Shown piece after piece: positions 52,014 through 61,878 of a DNA stretch of 64,000 bases. The notes beneath the pieces are model-generated. The model was not told the DNA's origin and made no database searches. It saw only the letters and a program-made list of their open reading frames with translations. The stretch is from Bacteriovorax sp037444575 (lineage in GTDB: Bacteria > Bdellovibrionota > Bacteriovoracia > Bacteriovoracales > Bacteriovoracaceae). The stretch's first letter is position 1. Every line of letters starts with the position of its first letter. The position numbers and the translations under genes are program-made. The DNA lies in the NCBI GenBank assembly GCA_037444575.1, contig JBBIME010000004.1, positions 1 to 64,000 of the forward strand, read 5' to 3'.

Positions 52014-52241
52014 GTTATCTCTTTAAAATTTAATTCCAAAAGTAATACCACTGAAGAGTAAAAAGGTTCCCAAGATTTGTTTAAAATATTTAAAAATGAC
52101 AATTTGTAATAAAAATCAACAAGTTACATGCCTCAAAAAACAGCCAATCCATCAGTACATACTAGAAAATAATTTTTATGATCGCTTAGTTCCAAAAAGC
52201 CATGTCATAATAATAATCAAATTGCATTAGTAAGGATTGCT

Positions 52242-53462
52242 ATGAAATCTATCTTAAATGTTTTCGCCAGTTTTCGAATGTTCATTGTTTTGCTTTTGGG
52301 TTTTGCTTCGGGATTGCCTTTAGGTCTAACTGGTGGGACTCTCCAAGCATGGATGAAAACAGAAAGTATAGATTTGGGTACAATCGGATTATTTTCGCTC
52401 GTTGGTCTTCCCTACACTTTAAAATTTATCTGGTCTCCACTGATGGATCGCTATATTCCACCTATTCTTGGAAGAAGAAGAGGATGGGTCTTTCTTTCGC
52501 AAATTGGATTAATTATCTCCATTGTGGTTTTAGGATTATCAAATCCAAAAGCATCTCTGCAAAGTATGGCAATCTTCGCCATCTTTGTTGCATTTTTTAG
52601 TGCCAGCCAAGATATCGCAATCGACGCATACCGAACAGAAGTTCTCCCTGAAGATGAGTTGGGAGCTGGTGCTGGTGTCTATATCATGGGTTATAGAATT
52701 GCGATGATCGTCTCTGGAGGTCTCGCTTTAATCTTGGCCGATCATCTTCCGTGGTCGTCTGTTTATTTTATCATGGCCGGATGTATGGCCATCGGATTAG
52801 TTGCAAGTATCTTTGGACCTGAACCAATTACTAATGAGGCCCTTCCAACCTCTTTAGTCGATGCTGTCTACAAGCCATTTTTAGAATTTTTTAGACGAGC
52901 TGGTGCTATTGAAATGCTCATCTTTATTTTAATCTATAAATTAGATGTTGCTTTTGCGATGGCCTTCACAACTCCATTTATGATGGATCTAGGATTTACC
53001 AAAACAGAAATCGGAGCAGTTCTAAAGGGTGCAGGTCTTGTTGCGACAATTGTGGGAACTCTCACTGGTGGCGCTGTAATGACCAAATGGAGCATAAAAA
53101 GATCACTTTGGGTTTTCGGTATTATACAGGCAATTTCAGGGTTAACATTTTTTGCTTTAGCACTCATTGGACATAATTATCCAATGATGTGGGCCGCGAT
53201 TATTGTTGAAAATATTTGCAGTGGTCTAGGGACTTCCGCTTTCTCTGCTTTTATGATGAGTATTTGTGATAAAAGATATACAGCAACTCAATATGCTCTT
53301 CTTACAAGCTTTATGGCATTAACTAGAATTTTAGTGCAAACGCCATCAGGTTTTATTCAAGAAAAAGTGGGATGGCCTATCTATTTTATAATCTCGATTC
53401 TTATTTCAATACCCGGATTAATTCTTCTACTTCGATACAATAAGTGGCAAAGACACTCCTAA
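52242..53462 (+). CDS. ampG: AmpG-like MFS muropeptide permease
   Basis: 406 aa, 12 membrane helices. FRMFIVLLLGFASGLPLGLT, WSPLMDRYIPPILGRRRGW and SASQDIAIDAYRTEVL are AmpG-family landmarks. AmpG imports anhydromuropeptides for cell wall recycling; in a predator it could also recover prey wall fragments (inference). AAGGA precedes the ATG by 5-6 bases. Its stop is 1 base from the end of the convergent RND gene. Confidence 0.87.
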   Translation: MKSILNVFASFRMFIVLLLGFASGLPLGLTGGTLQAWMKTESIDLGTIGLFSLVGLPYTLKFIWSPLMDRYIPPILGRRRGWVFLSQIGLIISIVVLGLSNPKASLQSMAIFAIFVAFFSASQDIAIDAYRTEVLPEDELGAGAGVYIMGYRIAMIVSGGLALILADHLPWSSVYFIMAGCMAIGLVASIFGPEPITNEALPTSLVDAVYKPFLEFFRRAGAIEMLIFILIYKLDVAFAMAFTTPFMMDLGFTKTEIGAVLKGAGLVATIVGTLTGGAVMTKWSIKRSLWVFGIIQAISGLTFFALALIGHNYPMMWAAIIVENICSGLGTSAFSAFMMSICDKRYTATQYALLTSFMALTRILVQTPSGFIQEKVGWPIYFIISILISIPGLILLLRYNKWQRHS

Positions 53463-53463
53463 G

Positions 53464-56400
53464 TTATTCCTCGGGAGAATCGTGTTTTTCAAACTTGGAC
53501 ATTAAACTATAAGTGCAAGGGACAACAAATAATGTAAGCCCTGTTGAAGCAATAACTCCTCCAATGATCGCAACCGCCATTGGAATACGAGTTTCAGCTC
53601 CCGGGCCCAAAGCTAAGGCTCCAGGCAGAGCTCCAGCAATTGTAGCTACTGAAGTCATAAGAATTGGTCTAAGTCTAACTGGACATGCTTTGATTAAGGC
53701 CTCTTCCACATTAATACCTTGAGCGCGGATTTGATTTGTAAAATCGACTAAGAGAATAGAATTCTTTTTTACAATTCCCATAAGAAGAATAAAACCAATC
53801 ATACTATACATATTGATCGATTGATGAAATAGCCACAATCCGACAAAAGCTCCTGTAAAACTAAAAGGAAGGGCCATTAACACGGCAACAGGATGAATGA
53901 AACTATTAAACTGAGAAGCTAAAACCATATAGGCAACAGCAATTCCTAGGATAAGAGCAAAAAGCAAACTATCGTAAGCTTCACGAAAGGCAGTTGCACT
54001 TCCAGTAACTACCAATTTATATCCGGGAGGCAAAACTTCATTGCCAATTTTTTCAGCTGCAACAATAGCGTCTTGTTGAGACTTACCTTTGGCAACATTG
54101 GCATAAACCGGAACGGCCCTTATCCGATTATACCTGGAAATGAGCTGTGGACCTGTTGTCGTTTTAATCGTGGATGTTTTAGAAAGAGAAATAAGATCGC
54201 CAAGATTCCCGCGATTATTTCTTAAAAGAATATTCTCTAAATCAGATGGTCTTGTATGTGTCGATTCCTCTGCTCTCAATCGAATATAATATCGATGCCC
54301 TTCCTTAGGGTATTGAGTATTGGCATTAAAAAGTTGTCCACCTGCAAGTGCCGCAACTTCTTGTCCAATCGTATTTACACTCACTCCTAATTCCGCTGAT
54401 TTGATTCGATCTGGGACAACTAAAACTTCAGGCATACCTTCTTGATATTCAGAATTTAAATCTTCTACTAATCCAGTTTTATAAAGTCTTTCTTTGATTT
54501 CCTCTGAATAAGTTAATAGTTTTTTCCAGTCAGGACCTTCTACAACAAACTCGACAGGAAACCCTCTAGTTGCACTAAATCCAGAAAGAGAAAGATCTTG
54601 CATAATAATTTTATTTCCAGCAAAAAGTGATGAAAGATCACTTCTTGTTCGATCCATTATCTCTCTTTGGTTTAGTTTGCGTTTTTTGGCATCTTTTAAA
54701 ATAACGTAAATCGTTCCTGCATTAACAATATTATTATTTTCGTAATTTCCTATCGTTGTATAAAAAGATTCAACTTCTTCTTTATTTCTTAAATAATCTT
54801 CAGTCTTTTTATAAACTTCATTGGTTGCAAAAATGGAAGAGCCCACTGGCGTTTTAATCGAAAGAAGAAAGAGTGATTGATCCTGTTGTGGGATAAGCTC
54901 TTTTCTTAATGTAGCTACAAACAAAATTGAAACCATAAACATAACTAGAGAGATGCCAATGACCAGTGCTCGATGGGCGAGTGCCCAAGAAAGTCCTTGT
55001 TTATAAAGAGCTGATAGAACTTCCATAAAATGATCTACTTTTCTCATGAGCCCCCCAGCCTCAGTTCCATGTTTTGCCGACTGAAGAAAGCGCGAACAAC
55101 GCATAGGAGTTAATGTCAGTGCTTCTAAAAGAGACAAGGCGACAGCTGCAGTGATAGTGATACCGTATTGATAAAAATAACGACCGACGACACCTTTCAT
55201 GAAAATAACTGGAATAAAAATGGCAATGATGGCGATTGTTGTAGCAACAGCTGCAAAAGTTATTTCACGAGATCCATCAAGGGCCGCGACTTTGCGATTT
55301 TTCCCCATTTCATAATGGCGAACAATATTTTCAAGCATCATGATGGCATCATCGACAACAATCCCAATAGCAAGAGAGAGTCCTAACAATGTAAAAGTGT
55401 TAAGCGTAAAACCAAAGAAGTACAAGACAGTAAACGCTCCAACAATTGAAGTAGGAATAGCAAAGAGCACATTCATTGTTGACGACCATGATCCTAAAAA
55501 ACAAAAGCAAACAATAGAAGTAAGAATGGCAGATAAGATTAATGCCATATTTAATTCACTTACTGAATCTTTGATATACTTAGTGGTATCGAGCTGAACA
55601 TCTATATGAAATCCAGGAAGAAGTGTGGACCTTATTTGTTCAACTTTTTTATAAATTAATTTTGAGATTTCTACTGCATTAGATCCATGCTGTTTAACAA
55701 TCCCCAAACCGACTGCCGTTTTTCCATTAAATCTTGATATGGCCCGAAGATCTGAAACTCCTTCTTCTATTCGGGCAATCTTTGATAGAGGAATTGGACG
55801 AAAATTAGGAGTTCCTCCTCTGGTATTTATTCGAATATTTCCAAACTCCTCAGGGGTTTGCGCTTCTCCAAAAACTCTAATATTCATTTCTGTTAGAGGT
55901 GCTTCAATTCTTCCAGCGGGCTGTTCAATTTGTTCAGCTTGGATTGCATTGAAGACATCAACAGAAGTTAAATCGTATTTGTTCATTTTTTTTTGATCAA
56001 TCCACACACGAAGATTTGGTTCAACATATCCTGCTAAAGTAATATCCCCAACTCCAGAGATAGAAGAGAGCTGATCTTTGAGAGTGTTTCGTGCATAGAT
56101 CATTTGCCTATAGATAGGAATACTTTCATCAGCCGTAACCATGACCCACATAATAGGTTGATCTTCAGGATTTGTTTTAGTGATCACTGGAGGATAAAGA
56201 TTCGAGGGAAGTAGATTTGAAACTTGGGCAATTCTATTTTGCACCTCTTCAAGAGCGACATCAATATTGTGATTAAGGACAAATTCGCAAGTGATATTTG
56301 CAATTCCCTGACTCGTGCTAGATGTTACATTTTTTAAGCCTTCAATCCCCATCACGGCATCTTCTATTACATCGACGACAGTAGATTCCATTACAGCAGG

Positions 56401-56565
56401 AGCAGCATTATCTAGGCGTAGTGAAATATTCACTACGGGAAAATTAACATCGGGCATATTACTTATACCCATACGATAAAATGAAATTCCACCAAATACG
56501 ATGAGAGCAAACATGAGCATCCATGCAAACACGGGACGACGAATTGATATTTCAGATAAAACCAT
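53464..56565 (-). CDS. RND efflux pump inner-membrane subunit
   Basis: 1033 aa, normal for HAE1/AcrB type. N-terminus EISIRRPVFAWMLMFALIVF, two large periplasmic loops, the proton-relay stretch GIVVDDAIMMLENIVRH (helix 4) and a second-half SMIGFILLMGIVKKNSILLVDFTNQ. It exports small molecules by proton antiport as a trimer. Pairs with the TolC-like gene 12 bases upstream; no membrane-fusion adaptor gene lies beside it, which is unusual. Confidence 0.94.
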   Translation of the reverse strand: MVLSEISIRRPVFAWMLMFALIVFGGISFYRMGISNMPDVNFPVVNISLRLDNAAPAVMESTVVDVIEDAVMGIEGLKNVTSSTSQGIANITCEFVLNHNIDVALEEVQNRIAQVSNLLPSNLYPPVITKTNPEDQPIMWVMVTADESIPIYRQMIYARNTLKDQLSSISGVGDITLAGYVEPNLRVWIDQKKMNKYDLTSVDVFNAIQAEQIEQPAGRIEAPLTEMNIRVFGEAQTPEEFGNIRINTRGGTPNFRPIPLSKIARIEEGVSDLRAISRFNGKTAVGLGIVKQHGSNAVEISKLIYKKVEQIRSTLLPGFHIDVQLDTTKYIKDSVSELNMALILSAILTSIVCFCFLGSWSSTMNVLFAIPTSIVGAFTVLYFFGFTLNTFTLLGLSLAIGIVVDDAIMMLENIVRHYEMGKNRKVAALDGSREITFAAVATTIAIIAIFIPVIFMKGVVGRYFYQYGITITAAVALSLLEALTLTPMRCSRFLQSAKHGTEAGGLMRKVDHFMEVLSALYKQGLSWALAHRALVIGISLVMFMVSILFVATLRKELIPQQDQSLFLLSIKTPVGSSIFATNEVYKKTEDYLRNKEEVESFYTTIGNYENNNIVNAGTIYVILKDAKKRKLNQREIMDRTRSDLSSLFAGNKIIMQDLSLSGFSATRGFPVEFVVEGPDWKKLLTYSEEIKERLYKTGLVEDLNSEYQEGMPEVLVVPDRIKSAELGVSVNTIGQEVAALAGGQLFNANTQYPKEGHRYYIRLRAEESTHTRPSDLENILLRNNRGNLGDLISLSKTSTIKTTTGPQLISRYNRIRAVPVYANVAKGKSQQDAIVAAEKIGNEVLPPGYKLVVTGSATAFREAYDSLLFALILGIAVAYMVLASQFNSFIHPVAVLMALPFSFTGAFVGLWLFHQSINMYSMIGFILLMGIVKKNSILLVDFTNQIRAQGINVEEALIKACPVRLRPILMTSVATIAGALPGALALGPGAETRIPMAVAIIGGVIASTGLTLFVVPCTYSLMSKFEKHDSPEE

Positions 56566-56577
56566 CTTTGTTCTCGT

Positions 56578-57870
56578 TTATTTTTGTATCGGTTTAAATC
56601 CTCCTGCCGATTCAACAAATTCCAAATCAATTAACATAGAGAAGTACGCTCTATCACGCGCTCTCTTACTTTCTTGAAAAGTAATTAGTGCCTGCAAAAC
56701 ATCAAGGTTTGTTACAAGACCTCTCTTATAATCGCGAATATCAGCTTCATATACTTTCTGCGCTAATTTAGTAGCATCATCAAAGCCTAGATACCCTTCG
56801 CGATCTCCAATGTATGTTTCGTAGTAGCGGCGAATCTCTTGCTCCGCCTGTCGTTTCGTTTCATTGAGTTGCAACGTTGCTTGTGTTCGTTTAGAAATAC
56901 TTTCATCAACTTGGGCACTAACGGTTCCCCAGCTAAAAATAGGAACTGTTAGATTGAGCATGATGTCCCAATCAGTCTTATAAACTCCTCTTCGCTCAAC
57001 AAAATAATCCCCTTGCAAAAAGAGTGATGGCCAATGATTGCCTTTTGCAATCGAGACAGCTTCATCAGAAGCCTCTTGTCTTGAGACATTTCCTAAAACA
57101 TCTGGTCTCTGATCTATATTGATTAAATACTCTTGAAGTTGACGGGCCTTTGAATTTATATTTTTTGAGTACTGAAGTGGAACATTTACATCAAGGCTTG
57201 TTAAATAAGAAAGAAGAGATCTCTGCGCAAGAAGGGCACCTTTTAGTTGCTTGATTTGAGCTCTTAATGCCTGTGCTTGTGAAGATGTTGTAAGCTGATC
57301 AGTCAATTGAGAACGACCAATTCTTATAAATTCTTTTAATTCTTTAATTCGTCTTTCATAATGTCCTAACTCTTCATTGGCATTTTCAATATCGACTTCT
57401 AAAGAAAGAGTCGTATAAAAACTTGAAGCAACATTATGGTAGAGCAAAATGGCGGCCTCTTTTTTGTCATATTCTGAAGCATGAATTAGTGCCTTGGCTT
57501 CTTTTCGTGCCGCAAATTCTTTGAATCCTTGAAAGAGAGGCTGGGTCAACATCAATTTTGTATCAGATTCAACCGTTACGTTCGAACTGGTAAAACTACT
57601 TTTTCCTGTTTCTGCCTTCGGCCATCCAAAATTTTTAACCGCACTAATATTTGGTAGTGATGATCCAAAAGCTTGGTTATAAGTTGCTTCTGCTTGTTTG
57701 ATTAATTCTTGTTGAATTGGAATACTTGTCGTTTGTTTTAGCGAGGCTTCGTAGCAATCTTGAAAAGTTTTTCCTTGTGAATGAAAATTTTCTTCGAGAG
57801 ATTCAGACAAACATGTGTTTGTAAAAAAAAGAGCAAACATGAAATAATTCTTAATTTGTTTCACTGACAT
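56578..57870 (-). CDS. TolC-family outer-membrane channel protein
   Basis: 430 aa from the ATG at 57870 (GGAG 11 bases upstream, start of a signal peptide ending TCLSES); the frame opens at 57912. Two TolC/OEP repeats: long coiled-coil helices with QALRAQIKQLKGALLAQRSL in the first half and TKRQAEQEIRRYYETYIGDR in the second, closing with VLQALITFQESKRARDRA. It forms the outer-membrane conduit for the RND pump encoded next. Confidence 0.88.
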   Translation of the reverse strand: MSVKQIKNYFMFALFFTNTCLSESLEENFHSQGKTFQDCYEASLKQTTSIPIQQELIKQAEATYNQAFGSSLPNISAVKNFGWPKAETGKSSFTSSNVTVESDTKLMLTQPLFQGFKEFAARKEAKALIHASEYDKKEAAILLYHNVASSFYTTLSLEVDIENANEELGHYERRIKELKEFIRIGRSQLTDQLTTSSQAQALRAQIKQLKGALLAQRSLLSYLTSLDVNVPLQYSKNINSKARQLQEYLINIDQRPDVLGNVSRQEASDEAVSIAKGNHWPSLFLQGDYFVERRGVYKTDWDIMLNLTVPIFSWGTVSAQVDESISKRTQATLQLNETKRQAEQEIRRYYETYIGDREGYLGFDDATKLAQKVYEADIRDYKRGLVTNLDVLQALITFQESKRARDRAYFSMLIDLEFVESAGGFKPIQK

Positions 57871-58142
57871 TTCTGCAATTTCTCCATCGATCAAAGACAA
57901 CGAAATCAACATAAGGCCAATCTAAATAACGCTATAAAAAATCTACTGGTAGCACAATTTAAATAGAGTTACTTCTATGTTTGCAGCATCGAAGTATCAA
58001 AAATTCCTCACCACTTCATCAGTTTTTTAAATACCTCCTTTTTCTTTCCTGTGATCTCAATAAACTTCCTGGTTTTATGTAATCGAATGATTTGTAGAGA
58101 ATAAAAATATCAATTGCTAATTTTATCAAAAAAGGAGTTACT

Positions 58143-58952
58143 ATGAATTTTTCGAAGTTAAAAAAAGCACTGCCTTTAAAAGAAGCTTTATTTTGTGGGC
58201 TGATTCTCTCGACCCTCACGTTTGAGTCTTGTGGTGTAAACGGCGAAAATGCAAAAGCTACACACACTGAATTAAGTGACATTGTTAACGGAAAAACGGT
58301 CACTCAAAAAAATGAAAACAGTCATTCAATTGTTGCGTTCGTGGCGGAAAAAAATAACGTCCAATCCCTATGCACAGGAACAATTGTTGCCCCATCAGTA
58401 ATTTTAACTGCTGCTCATTGTGTAGATGACTCTCCTCAAAGTTTACATGTTGTTTTTGGATTGACTGTTCAGAAAGCAAAAGAGATTCATGAAGCCGATA
58501 AAGTAATCCAACACTCTAATTGGAATCGCCACCTCCCTTCCGGTGAAGGAGATCTTGCCTTAATTCACTTTAAAGGCAATTTACCTGAAGGTTACCAACC
58601 AGTAAAACTTGCAAGTGATAACTTGAATCTGAAGGATGGGCAAAAAGTTTTGATGATTGGTTATGGTGTCATTAATGGAGAAGCTGAAACAGGATCTGGA
58701 AAATTACGACAGACAACGACTTCCGTTATTGGTAGACACTCTCCAACTGAAATTGTCACTGATGGTAAAAAAAGCAGTGTTTGTTTTGGTGACTCAGGAG
58801 GACCTGCTTTCATAAAAATTAAAAATGAATTTTTTCAGTGGGGTGTTGCTAGCTCTGTGGCCAACAGATCTTGCGATGAATCTTCAATTCATACAGAAGT
58901 TATGAAATATGAACCATGGATTCATACAGCAATAGCTAAATTGCAACATTAG
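58143..58952 (+). CDS. Trypsin-like serine protease
   Basis: 269 aa, S1 family. N-terminal hydrophobic export segment (~15-30; the Cys30 context is not a standard lipobox), then IVNGKTVT, typical of the mature or activated N-terminus, followed by the triad: His92 in TAAHC, Asp137 in GDLALI and Ser218 in GDSGGP. Secreted or periplasmic digestion of proteins is expected; such proteases are abundant in Bdellovibrio-like predators. AAAGGAG is 5 bases before the ATG. Confidence 0.93.
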   Translation: MNFSKLKKALPLKEALFCGLILSTLTFESCGVNGENAKATHTELSDIVNGKTVTQKNENSHSIVAFVAEKNNVQSLCTGTIVAPSVILTAAHCVDDSPQSLHVVFGLTVQKAKEIHEADKVIQHSNWNRHLPSGEGDLALIHFKGNLPEGYQPVKLASDNLNLKDGQKVLMIGYGVINGEAETGSGKLRQTTTSVIGRHSPTEIVTDGKKSSVCFGDSGGPAFIKIKNEFFQWGVASSVANRSCDESSIHTEVMKYEPWIHTAIAKLQH

Positions 58953-58962
58953 TCCCAAAAAT

Positions 58963-59006
58963 AGTGAGGATGCAAAAATAGTTTTTGTGTCCTCACTTTA
59001 ATTTTT
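58963..59006. terminator. Strong bidirectional terminator
   Basis: Stem AGTGAGGA...TCCTCACT with an inner CAAAAA/TTTTTG extension (58963-58997), followed by TTTAATTTTTT. It separates the protease gene from the convergent PAP2 gene. Confidence 0.85.
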
Positions 59007-59956
59007 TAAAAATTAAATAAAGCAACGGCGCCCAATGCATGTTCATTTTTTTGAGAATGATATAGAGGAAGAATTTCCCAATTAGACAGTGAAGTAATTT
59101 TTGAGTCGTTTTCAGTTTGAACTTTTTTCCCATGAGATGTGGCAACTTTTGCAAACACATACCCCAAAGCAATTCCTATTGGGTAATCGCTGGCCCAATG
59201 AACTCCATTGTTGACCATTTGATAACTAAGCAACGTAATAAGAGTATACCCCACAGGGAGAACAACTCTTCTGTACTCTGGATAATTAGTCGCAATCACC
59301 GTCAGAGTTGAGGTCGCTGCCATTACATGCCCAGATGGTACAGCATCATACGAAGAAGTGTCTTTTTGATAATTTGGGCTAAAAGGTTTCCATCGTCCGC
59401 GGTACTTGGTTGCTCTATTTGGATCTTGTCTTCCTGTCGCTCGTTTTAAAATTTGAGTGGGGATAGATGCAGATATCAAGGAGTTCATAATTTGAGAAGC
59501 TGTCTGCCGTTCCCTATTATCATTAGAAATTGCGCCATTAATAGCAAAGCTCGCTGCAATTCCTGTTTGCATCCATCCATCTCCAATAAAATACATCGTT
59601 GATCCAACGTCAGTTGGACCACGAAACACATTGAAAGATCCAAGTTTGATCATTGGTTTTGTATGATCGTCATTTCCAATCCCCAGCTTGTTACCCAAGA
59701 TCTTTGCATGCTTATAAATTTTCTCATCATAGATGTACAAGACGACACTTGAAGACATCACAGCTCCCCAGGTCCAAAGAGTGGCAGGCTTAGTGTTGAA
59801 TGAATATTCCCATCCTTCTTTTAAAGAGCGAGGAATATCAGTGATGAAATCAAATGCTTTCGGTTTTTCATATTGATCTGAATGCTTGGCCACTTCTACT
59901 GAAGCATGTGAAATGTTTGTGAGCAAAAATGATAGTAGTAAAATTACTGATCTCAT
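59006..59956 (-). CDS. PAP2-family phosphatase
   Basis: 316 aa. Signal peptide ~1-18, several membrane helices, and the PAP2 catalytic signature: KRATGRQDP (~174), PSGHVMAATS (~213, catalytic His) and GVHWASDYPIG (~263, His/Asp). Substrates are phosphatidic acid, undecaprenyl pyrophosphate or related lipid phosphates on the periplasmic side. There is no visible ribosome site: the ATG lies in the arm of a hairpin that also contains the stop codon of the response regulator gene. Confidence 0.9.
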   Translation of the reverse strand: MRSVILLLSFLLTNISHASVEVAKHSDQYEKPKAFDFITDIPRSLKEGWEYSFNTKPATLWTWGAVMSSSVVLYIYDEKIYKHAKILGNKLGIGNDDHTKPMIKLGSFNVFRGPTDVGSTMYFIGDGWMQTGIAASFAINGAISNDNRERQTASQIMNSLISASIPTQILKRATGRQDPNRATKYRGRWKPFSPNYQKDTSSYDAVPSGHVMAATSTLTVIATNYPEYRRVVLPVGYTLITLLSYQMVNNGVHWASDYPIGIALGYVFAKVATSHGKKVQTENDSKITSLSNWEILPLYHSQKNEHALGAVALFNF

Positions 59957-59976
59957 CTTAAGCGAAAGCTTAAGAT
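59955..59976 (-). promoter_or_regulatory. GNRA-type hairpin bridging response-regulator stop and PAP2 start
   Basis: A 9-bp perfect stem ATCTTAAGC / GCTTAAGAT with GAAA (+ strand)/TTTC (- strand) loop. On the - strand it contains the regulator's TAA and ends at the PAP2 ATG, with no T-run, so it looks like a translational coupling element rather than a terminator. Confidence 0.5.
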
Positions 59977-60323
59977 AAAATTCTTACAGTTTCCAGTAAA
60001 TGATCAAGCTCTAAAGGCTTGCTGATAAAATTTGTAATGCCGAAGTCCTTAAGTTTTTCTCTACCTTGATCTTGAGCAGACATCGCAAGAACTGGAATAG
60101 AATCCCAAATAGGATTTTTCAATTGTTCTTGGCGAAATGTATAGCCATCCATAACTGGCATCGTTACATCCATAAGAATTAAGTCTGGGACACTTGCTTC
60201 GAGGGACTTGAGTCCTTCAAGACCATTTACAGTCGACTCCACGTTGTAACCTTCACTTTCAAAGATTTCAACTAGTAGCTCGCGAATAGATGTGTCATCC
60301 TCGACAATAAGGATCTTTTTCAT
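59970..60323 (-). CDS. Single-domain response regulator (CheY-like)
   Basis: 117 aa from the ATG at 60323 (the frame opens at a GTG at 60341). Receiver domain only: acidic pair in IVEDD, phosphoacceptor Asp in LILMDVTMPVMDG, Thr/Ser in LAMSAQD and Lys in FISKPLE. It passes a phosphoryl signal without its own output domain. Same strand as, and 13 bases before, the PAP2 gene; no histidine kinase nearby. Confidence 0.9.
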   Translation of the reverse strand: MKKILIVEDDTSIRELLVEIFESEGYNVESTVNGLEGLKSLEASVPDLILMDVTMPVMDGYTFRQEQLKNPIWDSIPVLAMSAQDQGREKLKDFGITNFISKPLELDHLLETVRILS

Positions 60324-60451
60324 AGGATAACTATGTATCACCTATTTAATTTTTAAAAGAGATTATGTCTGACAATTACTATCAAATTCATTTATGAATC
60401 AAGTGTATTATTTCAAAAACTTAACCTTCTGCAATATTACGAATGATCATT

Positions 60452-60480
60452 TTGACACTAGTTATACATTAACTTTGTAT
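60452..60480 (+). promoter_or_regulatory. Possible sigma-70 promoter of the gene at 60622
   Basis: TTGACA (60452-60457), 17-base spacer, TTGTAT (60475-60480), implying a leader of about 135 bases. Confidence 0.45.
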
Positions 60481-60621
60481 TAATTTTTCATCATAGAAAG
60501 GCTTGGTGGAATTATACATTTAACTATCTCTTCTATTGAAATAACTCAATTGACGTTGCTGACCTATTTGAGATTTTCTTAATGGGTTTCTCCTTTTCAA
60601 TTTCTAGAGGGGGCTTGTTTT

Positions 60622-61878
60622 GTGAAATTAAAAATTCTTTTTATATCCTTAATCATCCTCTTGAATTTTTCTTGTAGTAAAAACACTAGTGATCATTCTG
60701 GATCAAAAGAAGAAATTCCCCCTGGTGGTGACTATAGAATTGGCCTATATAAAGACAGCACTCTTGATACTCAAAAGCTCACACATATCATTGTTGTCGG
60801 CTCCGCAGTCAATGAAGACTCAGATCAATTCTTTCAATCAGGATTAGGAAGGGCCGAGCGTTATAAAGAACAGTGGCCCGAACATCAAGTTGTTATCATG
60901 AGTAGTCCTGATGTAAAAAACATGGCCAACGAACAAGTCTTTGCAAAATATAAAATTCCAGTTGTTAAACATGTGAATAAAAAATTTACCGCTACATTAC
61001 TTCTTGATGAAATAGAGCAGTTCGACCAAATTGCAAGTTTTGATTTTTATGGCCATGCTTCCCCTTGGGCGATGATCATCGGCAAATCTCATGCAGCGTT
61101 TGATCCCAGTGCTCATTATGCTCGATTAAAAAAACTTCGTTCAAAATTTGTCGGTGATGCTTATGCCACTTTAAATGCCTGCAACACTGGCTTTTATCTT
61201 GCGCCAGATTTAAGTCAAGGACTCGCGATTCCTGTCTCTGGCTCTCTCACTAGCTCATTGTTTGAGCAGATACAATCGGATGGATCTTGGTACAAAGAAG
61301 ATGACATGACTCCAAAAAATTATGTGCTCTCAAATAAGTTTAGCTACAAATCAAGTCTCTCCTGTGGACTAGGGCTTTGTACGCGCATGAAAGCTTCCAA
61401 AAATAATTATTCTTCTTTTTGGGGAACATTCGCTGAGGGAGGATTAAACTTTGATAAATTTTTCTGCAACTACGAAAACAATCTCGATGGTCGTTGTGAA
61501 AGAGGAATGGCGATGTCCCTATTTACTTTTCCTTCTGTTACTCCAATTGATTTAAATTCCAGCGAAGAGGATTATAAAAACGTTGTGAACGATTGGCTTT
61601 GTTTAACAGGGAACAAAAAAGACTATTTTTCAAAATGTGTTGATGGGATACAAAACGCGATTAGAAGAGGCGATCTTCAGTATCAATCGCATTCTGGCAA
61701 TGAACTCAATTGTGATTTTATTTCTTGTCACGCTAAAATTCTTTGCAAATACAAAACTGATGAAGAAGGGCCAATACCTGGCACATGCAAACTTGATACG
61801 GCTCCAAACGATACGCCGACCAATGTAGCTCGAGAATATATAAGTTTCATGAAAGGATTTAAGGCAATTAAACAGTAA
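60622..61878 (+). CDS. Exported protein, putative clan CD (caspase/CHAT-like) peptidase, copy B
   Basis: 418 aa, GTG start with AGAGGGGG upstream. A hydrophobic signal (1-17) ends NFSC, a possible but non-standard lipoprotein site at Cys18. It aligns along its length with the protein at 45587-46807: strand plus GHAS (His145), then LNACNTGF (Cys187), LAPDLSQ, PVSGSLTS, SDGSWY, and a Cys-rich C-terminal third ending FMKGFKAIK. His and Cys are 42 residues apart, versus 41 in copy A. The His/Cys layout and ACNTG resemble CHAT-type cysteine peptidases. No biochemical function is known to me. Confidence 0.72.
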   Translation: MKLKILFISLIILLNFSCSKNTSDHSGSKEEIPPGGDYRIGLYKDSTLDTQKLTHIIVVGSAVNEDSDQFFQSGLGRAERYKEQWPEHQVVIMSSPDVKNMANEQVFAKYKIPVVKHVNKKFTATLLLDEIEQFDQIASFDFYGHASPWAMIIGKSHAAFDPSAHYARLKKLRSKFVGDAYATLNACNTGFYLAPDLSQGLAIPVSGSLTSSLFEQIQSDGSWYKEDDMTPKNYVLSNKFSYKSSLSCGLGLCTRMKASKNNYSSFWGTFAEGGLNFDKFFCNYENNLDGRCERGMAMSLFTFPSVTPIDLNSSEEDYKNVVNDWLCLTGNKKDYFSKCVDGIQNAIRRGDLQYQSHSGNELNCDFISCHAKILCKYKTDEEGPIPGTCKLDTAPNDTPTNVAREYISFMKGFKAIKQ

